Assembly (NCBI RefSeq): GCF_000143685.1 | Contig: NC_014328.1 | Coordinates: 186,001-250,000, forward strand | Source: Clostridium ljungdahlii DSM 13528 | GTDB lineage: Bacteria > Bacillota > Clostridia > Clostridiales > Clostridiaceae | Direction: 5' to 3' | Length of the DNA stretch: 64,000 nt | Shown here: one piece after another, positions 1 to 10,471 of the stretch | How the letters are laid out: each line of letters begins with the position of its first letter | How positions within the stretch are numbered: the stretch's first letter is position 1 | Notes under the pieces: model-generated | The model's input: the letters and a program-made list of their open reading frames with translations, nothing else | Told to the model about the DNA's origin: nothing | Databases searched by the model: none | Made by a program: the position numbers and the translations under genes

Positions 1-1
1 T

Positions 2-631
2 GTAACATTTACTTTAACTGTAAAAGCAAAACAAATAGAGCCAGTACCAGTAATACCATCGGAAGGTGCACCTGTGATAGTTATAGATCCTGGTCATGGC
101 ATAGGTAGTGATATAGGTTCAAATGGAAATGGATTTCAAGAGGATGATGTAACTTTAAGTGTTGGCTTAAAAGTTGGGAAAATACTTGAATCCAAGGGAG
201 TGAAAGTAATTTATACTAGGACTACAGATGAGCGAAAAACAACTTCTTTAACTGTCACTGAAAGTCTTCAAAGACGATGTGATACTGCAAACAATGCAGG
301 TGCAACCTATATGATTTCAATTCATACCAATGCTTTTGATGATCCAGCTGCAGAAGGAACTGAAACACTGTATTATACAGGAAGTGTAAAGGGAGAGAAA
401 ATGGCAGAGGCTATACAAAAAAGCTTGTCTAGTGCTCTTGGAACCTATAGCAGGGGACTTAAAGATGGAAGCTGGCTTTATATAGCAAAGCATACTACTG
501 CACCAACGGTTTTAACGGAGTTAGGTTTTCTTACCAATAAAAATGATGCGGGAATATTAGGAACTGATGGTGGTAGAAGTAAAGCTGCACAAGCCATAGC
601 AAGTGCTATATTACAGGTTTTAGGAATATAA
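2..631 (+). CDS. N-acetylmuramoyl-L-alanine amidase (Amidase_3), 5' end missing
   Basis: The reading frame is open to the left edge, so the true start lies outside the window. The visible part begins with a short beta-strand-like segment (VTFTLTVKAK) and a proline-rich linker. A full Amidase_3 catalytic domain follows. Zinc-ligand motifs are visible: DPGHG near the domain start, the SIHTN histidine, and the late TELGFLTN segment with the catalytic glutamate. The family cleaves the amide bond between MurNAc and the stem peptide of peptidoglycan, outside the membrane. The upstream part probably carries a signal peptide and wall-binding or Ig-like repeats (inference). No close terminator follows; the ileS promoter starts about 24 nt after the stop. 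Confidence 0.9.
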   Translation, partial: VTFTLTVKAKQIEPVPVIPSEGAPVIVIDPGHGIGSDIGSNGNGFQEDDVTLSVGLKVGKILESKGVKVIYTRTTDERKTTSLTVTESLQRRCDTANNAGATYMISIHTNAFDDPAAEGTETLYYTGSVKGEKMAEAIQKSLSSALGTYSRGLKDGSWLYIAKHTTAPTVLTELGFLTNKNDAGILGTDGGRSKAAQAIASAILQVLGI

Positions 632-654
632 TACAAAAAAATTGTCTAAAAAAA

Positions 655-683
655 TTGACAATAGAAAATTCATATAATATAAT
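655..683 (+). promoter_or_regulatory. Sigma-A promoter of the ileS T-box transcript
   Basis: TTGACA (655-660) and TATAAT (678-683) are separated by 17 nt, a perfect vegetative consensus. Transcription would start near 690, just ahead of the T-box. Confidence 0.8.
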
Positions 684-689
684 AAAAGG

Positions 690-958
690 AAATTATATAG
701 GTAGTAATTGAAAAACATTGAACAGGAAAAGTATTTAAGTTTGTTTTTATTTACAGAGAGTGGGGGAGTGCTGAAAACCCATAGAAAAGCTTAAAGAAAA
801 TCACCTGGGAGTTGAAGAATTGAACAGTATTTTTATAATCACTTTAGTAAATTCTTACGTAATTCTACGTTACAGAATAGAGTATGGTAGTACTTAAATT
901 TATTACCCATAGGTGGTACAGCGAGTTAAACTTCGTCCTATTTGGATGAAGTTTTTTT
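690..958 (+). ncRNA. T-box leader, isoleucine type, controlling ileS
   Basis: The leader shows the AGAG motif of stem I (about 755), a specifier region with ATC at 800-802 directly before ACCTGGGAG, the T-box sequence AGGTGGTACAGCG at 911-923, and a terminator hairpin at 929-953. ATC is an isoleucine codon, matching ileS downstream. In this riboswitch class uncharged tRNA pairs with both the specifier and the T-box bulge and favours an antiterminator. Uncharged tRNA-Ile should therefore raise ileS transcription. Confidence 0.88.
929..958 (+). terminator. T-box regulated terminator
   Basis: A 10-bp stem (929-938 with 944-953, one G-U pair) is followed by seven T residues. Its 5' side lies next to the T-box sequence, so antiterminator and terminator would be mutually exclusive. 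Confidence 0.8.
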
Positions 959-1049
959 ATTGCGTATTTTTTAGTTTAAAAATTATATGGTGTATAAACA
1001 TTGAAAAATAGTAAAAACTTAACAATGAGAATAGAAAGGGGTTAAATCC

Positions 1050-4000
1050 ATGTATAAAAAAATTGATAGTGATAAAACTTTTGTACAGATGGAAAAGGAT
1101 GTTTTAAAATTATGGCAAGATAAAAAAGTAGTTGAAAAAAGTTTTAAAGAAAATGAGGATGGTGAATACTTTACTTTTTACGATGGACCTCCAACTGCAA
1201 ATGGCAAACCTCATATAGGACACGTTCTAACTAGAGTTATGAAAGATCTTATACCAAGATATAAGGTTATGAGGGGATATAAAGTATTGAGAAAAGCAGG
1301 TTGGGATACGCATGGGCTTCCTGTTGAACTAGAAGTTGAAAAGAGTCTTGGGATTTCTGGAAAACCACAAATTGAAAAATACGGTGTAGAAGATTTTATA
1401 AAGAAATGTAAGAATAGTGTATTTACTTATGTAAGCCAATGGAAAGAAATGTCTGATAGGTTAGGATTCTGGGTAGACATGGATAATCCATATGTAACAT
1501 ATCACAATGATTACATAGAATCAGAATGGTGGGCACTTAAAAAAATATGGGAAAAGGATCTTTTATATAAAGGTCATAAAATAGTGCCATATTGTCCTAG
1601 ATGTGGAACTGCACTTTCTTCCCATGAAGTTTCTCAAGGATATAAAGATGTAAAAGAGACATCAGTATATGTTAAATTTAAAATTAAGGACCAAGATAAA
1701 TACATGATAGCATGGACAACTACGCCTTGGACACTTCCTAATAATATGGCATTAGCTGTAAATAAAAGCTATGATTATGTAGAAGTTCTTAATCAAGAAC
1801 AACATTTAATACTAGCAGAAGCTATGTTAGAAAAGCTAGAGGGAGAATATGAAGTCTTAAGAAAGTTCAAGGGAGAAGAATTAGTTGGACTTGATTATGA
1901 ACCAATCTTCAATTTCGCATCCTTTGAAGGAAAAGCACATTATGTTGTTCATGCAGATTATGTAACCTTAACAGAAGGTACTGGAATAGTTCATACAGCT
2001 CCTGCTTTTGGTGAAGATGATAGTATTACAGGGAAAAAATACAATATTCCTATGACAAATTCTGTAGATACTCAAGGAAGATATAAAGAAGAAGTTATTC
2101 CATGGAAAGGTCTTTTCGTAAAAGATGCTGATCCTAAAATAATAGAATATTTAAAAGAAAAAGGAATGCTTTATAAGGCAGAAAAATTTACTCACTCCTA
2201 TCCATTCTGTTGGAGATGTGATACTCCACTTTTATACTATCCAAGAGATACTTGGTTTATAAGAATGTCTCAAATGAGAGATAAACTAGTTAAAAATACT
2301 AATGATACAAACTGGTATCCTGATAATATAAGAACTGGTAGATTTGGAAACTTTGTTGAAGGAGTAATAGATTGGGGACTTAGCAGAGAAAGATATTGGG
2401 GTACACCTCTTCCAATATGGGAATGTGAATGTGGTCATAGAGAGTGCATAGGAAGTATTAAAGAATTAAAGGAAAAAGGAATAAATGTACCAGATGATAT
2501 AGAACTTCATAAACCTTATATAGATAGAGTTAAGTTAAAGTGTCCTCATTGTGGAAAAGAAATGAAGAGAGTATCAGAAGTAATTGATTGCTGGTTTGAT
2601 TCAGGTTCAATGCCTTTTGCACAGCATCATTATCCTTTTGAAAATAAAGAAGTTTTTGAGAAAAACTTCCCTGCACAATTTATATCTGAGGCAGTAGACC
2701 AGACTAGAGGATGGTTCTATACTCTTATGGCTATATCTACTGTAATGTTTGATAGAAGTCCATTTGAAAATTGTGTGGTTCTGGGACACGTTTTGGATAA
2801 ACACGGATTAAAAATGTCAAAGCATAAAGGAAATGTTTTAAGTCCTTCTACTATTTTGGAAAATGAAGGAGCAGATGCAGCTAGATGGTATTTCTATACT
2901 GAAAGTGCACCATGGCTTCCATCTAGATTTTATGAAGAAGCAGTACAGGATAGTCAGAGAAAATTCTTAGGTACCCTATGGAATGTATATTCTTTTTATG
3001 TGCTTTATGCCGATTTAGATAATTTTAACCCTATGGATTATAAAGATTTTGTAAGTGAGAATGTAATGGATAAGTGGATAATCTCCAGATTGAATTCTCT
3101 TATAAAGCAAACTGAAGATCACTTAGATAATTATAGAATTACTCAAGCTGCTCAGAATATAGGAAACTTTGTAGATGAACTTTCAAACTGGTATGTAAGA
3201 AGAAATAGATCAAGATTCTGGAGTCAAAAGTTAACAGATGATAAAATAGGAGCATATTTAACATTATATAAAGTACTAAATACTTTATGTCTGGTAGCTG
3301 CACCATTTGTACCATTTATGACAGAAGAAATTTATCAAAATCTTGTAGTAAATCTTGATAAAAATGCAGTAGAAAGTGTTCATTTATGTAAATGGCCAGA
3401 ATATGATTCAAGTGCAGTAGATGATAAACTTGAGAAAGATATGGAAGAAGCTTATAAGATAGTTAAACTTGGAAGAAGTGCTAGAAACAGTGCTAATATA
3501 AAAAATAGGCAGCCTCTTTCTGAAATGCTTATAAGTGTAAATACTCTTCCTGAATATTATGGAGATATAATAAAGGATGAATTGAATATTAAAAATATAG
3601 TTTTTAATGCAGATTTATCAAAGTATGTTAACTTTAGTATAAAACCAAATTTACCTGTATTAGGTAAAAAATATGGTAAATTAATACCAAAAATAAAGAA
3701 TGAAATATCATCCATGAATCAAATGGAATTGGCACAAAAGATAAATGACAAGGAAACCGTAAAGATAAATATATCAGAGTCAGAAATAGAGTTAAATTCA
3801 GATAACTTACTTATTACAATGGAAGGCTTAGAGGGATTTGCATTTGCAGGAGAAGGAAGCACTGGAATTGTTTTAGAAACCGCAATTACAGAAGAACTTA
3901 GAGAAGAAGGAAATTTGAGAGAGATTTTAAGCAAAGTTCAAAATATGAGAAAAGAAAGTGGTTTCGAAGTTGCAGATAAGATAAATCTATATATTTCAGG

Positions 4001-4157
4001 TAATGAAAAACTTGAAGCGGTAGTGAAAAAGTTTGATGAAAGAATAAAAAAAGAAACTCTTTCTATGGATGTTATTTATAATGCCAATAGAGAATATAAT
4101 AATTGTAACATTAATGGAGAAAAACTAGATATTGCAATGGAAGTAGTAAATAAATAA
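1050..4157 (+). CDS. ileS: Isoleucyl-tRNA synthetase (long, eukaryote-like type)
   Basis: This enzyme charges tRNA-Ile with isoleucine in the cytoplasm. The 1035-aa protein has the class I HIGH motif at residues 55-58, the connective editing domain, several CxxC pairs (CPRC, CWRC, CPHC), and KMSKH at 588-592. It ends in a long C-terminal region without the usual zinc finger of the roughly 920-aa bacterial type. Length and N-terminus ([10 protein letters not shown]) resemble the second bacterial class, which is close to the eukaryotic enzyme and often tolerant of mupirocin; tolerance here is inference. ATG follows AAAGGGG. The gene is controlled by the isoleucine T-box ahead of it. Confidence 0.97.
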   Translation: MYKKIDSDKTFVQMEKDVLKLWQDKKVVEKSFKENEDGEYFTFYDGPPTANGKPHIGHVLTRVMKDLIPRYKVMRGYKVLRKAGWDTHGLPVELEVEKSLGISGKPQIEKYGVEDFIKKCKNSVFTYVSQWKEMSDRLGFWVDMDNPYVTYHNDYIESEWWALKKIWEKDLLYKGHKIVPYCPRCGTALSSHEVSQGYKDVKETSVYVKFKIKDQDKYMIAWTTTPWTLPNNMALAVNKSYDYVEVLNQEQHLILAEAMLEKLEGEYEVLRKFKGEELVGLDYEPIFNFASFEGKAHYVVHADYVTLTEGTGIVHTAPAFGEDDSITGKKYNIPMTNSVDTQGRYKEEVIPWKGLFVKDADPKIIEYLKEKGMLYKAEKFTHSYPFCWRCDTPLLYYPRDTWFIRMSQMRDKLVKNTNDTNWYPDNIRTGRFGNFVEGVIDWGLSRERYWGTPLPIWECECGHRECIGSIKELKEKGINVPDDIELHKPYIDRVKLKCPHCGKEMKRVSEVIDCWFDSGSMPFAQHHYPFENKEVFEKNFPAQFISEAVDQTRGWFYTLMAISTVMFDRSPFENCVVLGHVLDKHGLKMSKHKGNVLSPSTILENEGADAARWYFYTESAPWLPSRFYEEAVQDSQRKFLGTLWNVYSFYVLYADLDNFNPMDYKDFVSENVMDKWIISRLNSLIKQTEDHLDNYRITQAAQNIGNFVDELSNWYVRRNRSRFWSQKLTDDKIGAYLTLYKVLNTLCLVAAPFVPFMTEEIYQNLVVNLDKNAVESVHLCKWPEYDSSAVDDKLEKDMEEAYKIVKLGRSARNSANIKNRQPLSEMLISVNTLPEYYGDIIKDELNIKNIVFNADLSKYVNFSIKPNLPVLGKKYGKLIPKIKNEISSMNQMELAQKINDKETVKINISESEIELNSDNLLITMEGLEGFAFAGEGSTGIVLETAITEELREEGNLREILSKVQNMRKESGFEVADKINLYISGNEKLEAVVKKFDERIKKETLSMDVIYNANREYNNCNINGEKLDIAMEVVNK

Positions 4158-4174
4158 AGCAATTAGTAAATAGG

Positions 4175-4226
4175 CTAATCACTAATTTTAAATATATATT
4201 TATTTTAAAGTTAGTGATTAGTTTTA
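4175..4226 (+). terminator. Intrinsic terminator after ileS
   Basis: Perfect 11-bp arms (4175-4185 and 4211-4221) are extended by an A/T-rich inner stem and followed by TTTT. It lies between ileS and the LacI-type gene. Confidence 0.6.
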
Positions 4227-4313
4227 ATTGGATATATGAAATATTGTAAATTAGCTTGTAATAAGTCAATTTTATAAGTATAATTATTAAAAAAGTAATT
4301 GGTAGGTGATAAG

Positions 4314-5312
4314 GTGGCAGCATCAATTAAAGACGTTGCTAGAGAGGCAGGAGTTTCAATAGCTACAGTATCTAGAGTACTTAATGATGTAGACGTTGTA
4401 AATGAAGAAACTAAAAAAAAGGTTTTAACAGCTATTGAAAAACTAGGTTATAGGCCCAATATAGTAGCAAGAAGTCTTAAAACTCAAAGAACAAGAACTA
4501 TAGGGATAATAATCCCGGATATATCTAATCAGTTTTATCCTGAGATTGTAAGAGGAGCTGAAGATGTAGCAAATATATATGATTATAATATAATGTTATG
4601 TAATACTGATTTAGATATAGAAAAAGAAATGGAATATTTAAAGGTTCTGAAAGAGAAGATGGTAGATGGAGTTTTATATATGAGTAATTCCTTAGAACCA
4701 AAAATATTGGATCTCATAAAACAACTTCAGCTTCCAATGGTTTTAGTAGAGACCACAAATGAAAAAGAAAGTATACCTAGCGTAACTATTGATAATGAAA
4801 AAGCTGCATATGAAGGTGTAACTTATCTAATAAAAAATGGAAATAAGAATATAGCTTACATAGGTGAAAATCCAGATATGGCAAATGCTAGTGCCGTAAG
4901 GTACAAAGGGTATAGAAAGGTTCTTGAGGAAAATAACCTGAAGTTGGACAAAAGTAAGGTTTATTTTGGAAATGTTAAAGCAAAAGATGGTTACAAAGGA
5001 ATGAGTGAAATACTCAGTAAAACTAAAGTAGATTCAGTATTTTGCACCAGTGATGAAGTGGCTATGGGAGCTATAAATGCACTTAGAGATAATAATATTA
5101 GGGTACCTGAAGACGTGGATGTAATGGGATTTGGCAATATATATTCTGCCTCCATATTTTATCCTAAGCTAACAACTGTAGCGCAACCCACTTATGACAT
5201 GGGGTCTGTTGGAATGAGGATGCTCATAAAATTAATAAATAAGCAAGAACTTGAAAAAAAGAACTATGTATTGTCACATAAATTGATTGAGAGGGATTCC
5301 TGCAAAAAATAA
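4314..5312 (+). CDS. LacI/GalR family transcriptional regulator
   Basis: A 332-aa DNA-binding repressor of the LacI/GalR family. The N-terminal helix-turn-helix and hinge are typical (SIKDVAREAGVSIATVSRVL, then RPNIVARSLKT). A periplasmic-binding-protein-like effector domain follows, with the usual opening TIGIIIPDISNQFYPEIVRG. GTG at 4314 is preferred because AGGTG lies 7 nt upstream and the protein then begins at the canonical position; a TTG 15 nt earlier is less likely. No sugar operon is adjacent, so the regulon cannot be named. It could be a CcpA-like global regulator or a local one; the sequence does not decide. Confidence 0.9.
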   Translation: MAASIKDVAREAGVSIATVSRVLNDVDVVNEETKKKVLTAIEKLGYRPNIVARSLKTQRTRTIGIIIPDISNQFYPEIVRGAEDVANIYDYNIMLCNTDLDIEKEMEYLKVLKEKMVDGVLYMSNSLEPKILDLIKQLQLPMVLVETTNEKESIPSVTIDNEKAAYEGVTYLIKNGNKNIAYIGENPDMANASAVRYKGYRKVLEENNLKLDKSKVYFGNVKAKDGYKGMSEILSKTKVDSVFCTSDEVAMGAINALRDNNIRVPEDVDVMGFGNIYSASIFYPKLTTVAQPTYDMGSVGMRMLIKLINKQELEKKNYVLSHKLIERDSCKK

Positions 5313-5419
5313 TTTTATTTAGGACAAAAATTTATTTATAAAAATTTAATACAAAAGTATTAAATGATAATATATAATTATAATCAAAAAAATATATATT
5401 ATAGGGAAAGGAAAACGTA

Positions 5420-6028
5420 ATGGTAGAAAAAATAATTGAAATAGTTATTTTTGTCTTAGATAAAACGGGGTATATAGGCACATTTGCAGCTATGGCTCTT
5501 GAGAGTGCCTGTATACCTATTCCAAGTGAAGCTATACTGCCATTTGGAGGATACCTAAGTTATACGGGAAGACTAAGTTTACCTCTTGTTATAATAGTTG
5601 GTACATTTGGAGGAACAATAGGTTCTTTAGGTGCATATTATATTGGAAAAATAGGTGGAAGACCTTTAGTTGAAAAATACGCGGAAAAACTCAGATTATC
5701 TAGGTCCCATATTGAAAAAAGCGATTATTATTTTAGCAAATATGGAGAAAAAATAGTGTTTTTTTCTCGACTATTACCTATAATCAGAACTTTTATCTCT
5801 CTTCCTGCAGGGATAAGTAAAATGGAAGTTAAAAAATTTATAATTTACACTTTACTTGGATCTTCTATATGGAGTATTATTTTAGGATATGCAGGTTATA
5901 AAATGGGAGAGAAATGGACAATTATACGACAATGGTTTCATTTTGCAGACATAGCATTAGTTGTTTTTATAATTATATTTGTATTGTATAAGTTAGTGTA
6001 TAAAAAAATAAATAGGAAAAATTCTTAG
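5420..6028 (+). CDS. DedA family membrane protein (SNARE-associated/VTT domain)
   Basis: A 202-aa polytopic membrane protein. Visible DedA features are ESACIPIPSEAILPFGGYL near residues 29-47, a glycine-rich loop (GTIGSLGAYYIGKIGG), and the FFSRLLPIIRTFISLPAG segment with the conserved arginines. DedA proteins are linked to membrane homeostasis and to recycling of undecaprenyl phosphate or phospholipid scrambling; the substrate here is not evident. The gene has its own spacing from the LacI-type gene (107 nt) and ends in a strong terminator, so it is probably expressed alone. Confidence 0.9.
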   Translation: MVEKIIEIVIFVLDKTGYIGTFAAMALESACIPIPSEAILPFGGYLSYTGRLSLPLVIIVGTFGGTIGSLGAYYIGKIGGRPLVEKYAEKLRLSRSHIEKSDYYFSKYGEKIVFFSRLLPIIRTFISLPAGISKMEVKKFIIYTLLGSSIWSIILGYAGYKMGEKWTIIRQWFHFADIALVVFIIIFVLYKLVYKKINRKNS

Positions 6029-6044
6029 ACGGAATTTAATAAGT

Positions 6045-6083
6045 AAAAAAATTCAGTGAAAATATATTTCACTGAATTTTTTT
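6045..6083 (+). terminator. Strong intrinsic terminator after the DedA gene
   Basis: A near-perfect stem AAATTCAGTGAAA / TTTCACTGAATTT with a short loop is followed by a T tract ending at 6083. Confidence 0.9.
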
Positions 6084-6167
6084 GGCTGAAATTTGTATTT
6101 TATAAGGTACATAAAATCATTGAAAAAAATGCCGTCACATATATTTGAATTTTGTTTAACGATTTTT

Positions 6168-6196
6168 TTGAAGTATTTCCCTTATGATGGTATAAT
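6168..6196 (+). promoter_or_regulatory. Sigma-A promoter of the helicase gene
   Basis: TTGAAG (6168-6173) and TATAAT (6191-6196) are 17 nt apart. The gene therefore forms its own transcription unit between two terminators. Confidence 0.7.
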
Positions 6197-6248
6197 TTAA
6201 CATAAAAGTAAATACATTAATTAGTTAACCACTATTAGGAGGGGGATT

Positions 6249-9200
6249 ATGGAATACAGGGAAAAGATAAAAGAGATATTTTCTTATTTGCTAAGATTAA
6301 AAAAACTAAATGAAAAATCCGTAAGAAATGTTTATGATTATGATAAGTTGTACTGGGAAGAAGAGTTTTCCCATATGGCTGGATGTATTGTTAGTAAAAC
6401 TGTTACCAGTGAAAATTGGATTGAGGTGAATAAAAAGTGTGGAAAGCTGTATCAGGAGTTTTTTAATCTATACCAGGAAAGTGAAAAAAATGGAGAGAAT
6501 TTTGAGATAGTTTTTGGACATGGTTTAATTGTATGGAATATAGATAAGGAAAAAATACTTCACCCTGTTTTGACTACTAGAATGAAAATAGAATTTAATA
6601 AGGCAAAGGGCTCATTTATATTAATACCTTCAGGTAAGACTAGGTTAGAGACTTCCATTTTTGAAGGCCTGAAAGAATGTAATATGTCTGATATTATTTC
6701 CCTTGGAGATGAAGTAAGTCGTTTGAATTTAGATCCGAGAAATATAGAAAAAAGTAAGTCAGTATTTTTAAATTTAATTTCCCACATAAATGTTAAGGGT
6801 AAGTTGAGTCAGAGTAAGGTTTTAAAAAAGAAAATTGATTTTGAGCAGTTTCCTGTTATTTATAATTCCTCCGTTATATTGGTAAGAAAAAATAGTATGA
6901 AATTATGGCAGGTTGAAATAGCTAATATAATTGATGAAATAGATAATGGATATGAGATACCTGAGACCATTAAAGCTTTGGTTGATGAAGATGGGTCAGA
7001 TTACAGTGGAGCTGATAAAAGCGAGTGGAAGGATGTGTCGGATAATTTGTTATTCCCGCTTCCTGCAAATTCAGAACAAAAAAGCATAGTAAAGAAAATA
7101 TGTGAAAATTATGGAGTAGTTGTACAAGGACCACCTGGAACGGGAAAAAGTCATACTATAGTGAATTTGATATGTCACTTATTGGCAAATGGTAAAAAGA
7201 TACTTGTAACTAGTCAAACAAGTAGAGCACTTAAAGTATTGACAGAAAAAATACCTGAAGAAATAAGACCTTTATGTATAAGTGTTTTGGGAAACGATAT
7301 CAATTCGTTAAATGACCTTAACAAAGCTGTAAGAAAAATAACGGACAACCTCTCTATGGATCCAGAAATTATGGATGAAGAAGTTAAAAGTTTAGAAAAA
7401 GAATTAAGCTTTTGCAGGAGAAATGAGGAGCTTCTGTATGAAAAATTAAAAAAGATTCGAGAGAGGGAAAAGAGAAGTATAAATTATGAGGGAAAAGAGT
7501 ATGACATTGTATATATAGCAAAGTGGGTCAAAGACAATAAAGACAAATATAGTTGGATGAAAGATAGAATAAAAATTGATCAAGTAATGCCGCTGTCAGA
7601 TAAGGAATTCAATTTGTTAATATATCTGTTAGGGGATTTAGATAAGGATAAAAAGTGTAAGTTTGATAGCATTAAAAACATAATAAATAAATTACCTGAC
7701 TTTAATGAAATATATAATAAAATTTCAGAGTATAAAAGATTAAATGGCCAATATGAAAATTATATTAAAACTGTAGAAGGGTGGCATATACCTAACGATA
7801 ATAAATGCAACTATGAAAAAGTTTTAGAGCTTGCAAATATATGTAAAAGTAAAATTACCAAACTCCAGGAAAAAAATATATGGTGGAATGTATTTCAAGA
7901 TTATCACAATAGTAAGATATCAAAGCAAACATTTAGAGACTTGTTGTGCAAAAGCAGCGAATACATGTTGAGCTTGAGTAGGATTAACAATCAGATTAGA
8001 AATTGCAAAATAGAGATTCCTGAAAATGTAAGCAAAAATAAGTTTATAGAAGACTTTGATATTTTATTTGATGCATTTAATGAAAAGGGAAAAGTAGGAA
8101 AAGTATTTATGATTTTTCATCCTGAATGCAAATATATACTGGAATATTGTAAAGTAAATGGTGCCTTATTAAAAAATACGGATCAAGCCTTAATAGTTAA
8201 ACTCTATACCCAGCAGGAGAGGATTTTTGCTGCATTAAAGACTATGTGGAATAATGTAATGGAAGATTACGGTGGAGAAACAATAAACTCTAATTTAAGG
8301 GAAAGTGAGTTTATTGCTATTGAACAAAATTTAAATTATTTGGATGTTATAATAAATTGGGATATGGAGTATAAAAGGGAGATCTTAAGGGCTCTTGGGA
8401 AAATATCAGTTCCACAAAATATTGATTGGCATAAGAAAGAGACCTATGATTATTTAATTAAATGCGTAAATTTTATAAAGAATATGAATAAATATAATGA
8501 AGACAAAGCCTATATAGAGATATTGAAAAAGTTGATAAAAACTACGGAAAAGTTGAGAGATCTCTATAAAGCTGTGGACAATTTGAATATAGATGAAGTT
8601 AAGAGGATATTAAATGAATTTGAAGAAATTAAGTGTGTAAAAAATAAATCACTTAAAATAGATGAGTTAATAGGAAAAATGAAAAAAGTATGTCCCAAAA
8701 CTTGCATAAATATATTGGATAACTGGGCTTACGATAAGGAAAAGTTTAACAGTTGGGGGCAAGCATGGAAGTGGGCTAAATGGAATAGTTTATTACAGAG
8801 CACCTATGATTTCAATGATGATAATATAGGTGACCTTATAGAAAATGAAAAAAATAGGGAGAAGGTGCTTATAAAAGATATAGTATCAAAGAAGACTTGG
8901 TATAATCAGATAATTAAAACTAAGGAAAGTGAAAAAAGAAGCTTATTTTCTTGGGCTCAGGCAGTAAAAAGAATTGGCAAAGGCAGAGGTAAGATGGTGC
9001 CTCAGTATAGGAAGATAGCTCAAAAAGAAATGGAAAAATGTAAAAAGGTTATACCTGTATGGATTATGCCTTTAAATAGGGTTATTGAAAACATAAAGTT
9101 ATCTAAAAATATGTTTGATGTAATAATATTTGATGAAAGTAGTCAGAGCGATATATTCTCATTGTGTGCACTTATGAGGGCTAAGAGAGCAGTTATAGTA

Positions 9201-10334
9201 GGTGATGACAAACAAATAAGTCCAGAAACTATAGGTATTGATCAGAATGTGGTGCATGACTTAATAGAGAAGTACTTGGAAAATATACCTCAAAAAGAAT
9301 GGTTTGATCTTCAAGTTAGTTTGTATGATACAGCACTTAGGGTATTTCCAAGTAGATTAATGTTGAAGGAACATTTCAGATGCGTACCGGAAATAATAAA
9401 CTTCAGTAATGATTTAAGCTATTCAGGTGAAATAGTACCTCTTAGATATCCTAAAATATGTGAAAAATTTTATCCAGCGATAAACACTGTTAAAGTAAAT
9501 GGCGGGGCTAGAGATGCATCTAAGCCTATAAATGTTAAGGAAGCTGAATGTTTAGTAGATAAGGTTGTTTCCTGCTGTAGGGATAAAAGATATTCTAATA
9601 TGTCTATGGGTGTTATATCTTTACTTGGGGAACCTCAAGGGCATCTTATAGAAAATATGCTTAGAGAAAAAATAGGTGTAGAAGAGATGATAAATAGAAA
9701 GCTCATATGTGGAGATGCTTACTCTTTCCAGGGTGATGAGCGGGATATAATGTTTTTATCTATGGTTATTTCAAAGGATGTAAAATTTGCTCCACTTACT
9801 AAAGAAAATGACATAAGGAGATTTAATGTAGCTGCAAGTAGGGCTAGAAATCAGATGTGGCTATTTCATTCAATAGACTTAGAAGATTTAAATGAGGAAT
9901 GTGTGCGTTATTCTCTCTTAAATTACTTCCTAAATTATAATAAGTATAGTGTTAAAAATAAAAGTATGGAATATGCATTTCAATCTAGATTTCAAAAAGA
10001 CGTGTATGGCATTATAAAAAACAAGGGATATAAAATTGTGCCTGAGGTAAAAATAGGTAAGTACAAAATAGACTTTGTTGTGGAGGACGTGAGAAATAGG
10101 GTTGCAATTATATGTGATAGTGAACTGTCTCAGAAAAATTACAGCTCTAAGGAGATTATGGAAATCCAATTAGATTTAGAAAGATTAGGTTGGATATTTT
10201 ATAAGATAAGAGAAGGTGAATTTTATTATAACCCGGAAAGGGTTATGGAAAAACTTTGGAGTAAGCTAAATAATATAGGTATTGAACAGTACAAGCTAGA
10301 AGAAATTCAGAATAAAAATCTTCAAGTTGTATAA
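6249..10334 (+). CDS. Large SF1 (DNA2/NAM7-type) helicase with C-terminal Vsr-like nuclease-fold domain
   Basis: A 1361-aa protein. After about 270 residues of unassigned N-terminus comes an SF1 helicase core: Walker A GPPGTGKS at 294-301, a long lysine-rich insertion with coiled-coil character (about 390-930), motif II DESSQSD at 962-968, VGDDKQISPE near 983, then SFQGDERDI and NVAASRAR as motifs V and VI. The last 120 residues resemble the Vsr/DUF559-like (MTES_1575) nuclease fold, with YKIDFVV (D1275) and AIICDSE (1286-1292). In that family the second motif is usually IECDG; here the glutamate position is isoleucine 1288. AGGAGG supports the ATG. Similar helicase-nuclease fusions occur in anti-phage defence; that role here is inference. 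Confidence 0.85.
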   Translation: MEYREKIKEIFSYLLRLKKLNEKSVRNVYDYDKLYWEEEFSHMAGCIVSKTVTSENWIEVNKKCGKLYQEFFNLYQESEKNGENFEIVFGHGLIVWNIDKEKILHPVLTTRMKIEFNKAKGSFILIPSGKTRLETSIFEGLKECNMSDIISLGDEVSRLNLDPRNIEKSKSVFLNLISHINVKGKLSQSKVLKKKIDFEQFPVIYNSSVILVRKNSMKLWQVEIANIIDEIDNGYEIPETIKALVDEDGSDYSGADKSEWKDVSDNLLFPLPANSEQKSIVKKICENYGVVVQGPPGTGKSHTIVNLICHLLANGKKILVTSQTSRALKVLTEKIPEEIRPLCISVLGNDINSLNDLNKAVRKITDNLSMDPEIMDEEVKSLEKELSFCRRNEELLYEKLKKIREREKRSINYEGKEYDIVYIAKWVKDNKDKYSWMKDRIKIDQVMPLSDKEFNLLIYLLGDLDKDKKCKFDSIKNIINKLPDFNEIYNKISEYKRLNGQYENYIKTVEGWHIPNDNKCNYEKVLELANICKSKITKLQEKNIWWNVFQDYHNSKISKQTFRDLLCKSSEYMLSLSRINNQIRNCKIEIPENVSKNKFIEDFDILFDAFNEKGKVGKVFMIFHPECKYILEYCKVNGALLKNTDQALIVKLYTQQERIFAALKTMWNNVMEDYGGETINSNLRESEFIAIEQNLNYLDVIINWDMEYKREILRALGKISVPQNIDWHKKETYDYLIKCVNFIKNMNKYNEDKAYIEILKKLIKTTEKLRDLYKAVDNLNIDEVKRILNEFEEIKCVKNKSLKIDELIGKMKKVCPKTCINILDNWAYDKEKFNSWGQAWKWAKWNSLLQSTYDFNDDNIGDLIENEKNREKVLIKDIVSKKTWYNQIIKTKESEKRSLFSWAQAVKRIGKGRGKMVPQYRKIAQKEMEKCKKVIPVWIMPLNRVIENIKLSKNMFDVIIFDESSQSDIFSLCALMRAKRAVIVGDDKQISPETIGIDQNVVHDLIEKYLENIPQKEWFDLQVSLYDTALRVFPSRLMLKEHFRCVPEIINFSNDLSYSGEIVPLRYPKICEKFYPAINTVKVNGGARDASKPINVKEAECLVDKVVSCCRDKRYSNMSMGVISLLGEPQGHLIENMLREKIGVEEMINRKLICGDAYSFQGDERDIMFLSMVISKDVKFAPLTKENDIRRFNVAASRARNQMWLFHSIDLEDLNEECVRYSLLNYFLNYNKYSVKNKSMEYAFQSRFQKDVYGIIKNKGYKIVPEVKIGKYKIDFVVEDVRNRVAIICDSELSQKNYSSKEIMEIQLDLERLGWIFYKIREGEFYYNPERVMEKLWSKLNNIGIEQYKLEEIQNKNLQVV

Positions 10335-10375
10335 AATATAGTGCCTTAAAAATGTTTTTAAGGCACTATATTTTT
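10335..10375 (+). terminator. Strong intrinsic terminator after the helicase gene
   Basis: A long near-perfect stem (AAATATAGTGCCTTAAAAA paired with its complement around a 2-nt loop) starts right after the stop codon and runs into TTTTT. Confidence 0.92.
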
Positions 10376-10471
10376 AGTCTTGTAATGAAATAATATTTTA
10401 AACAGTATTTCACAATTACAATAATTTATACATAGTATAAAACATAGCAAGTATTATTTGGAGTGAATTTA

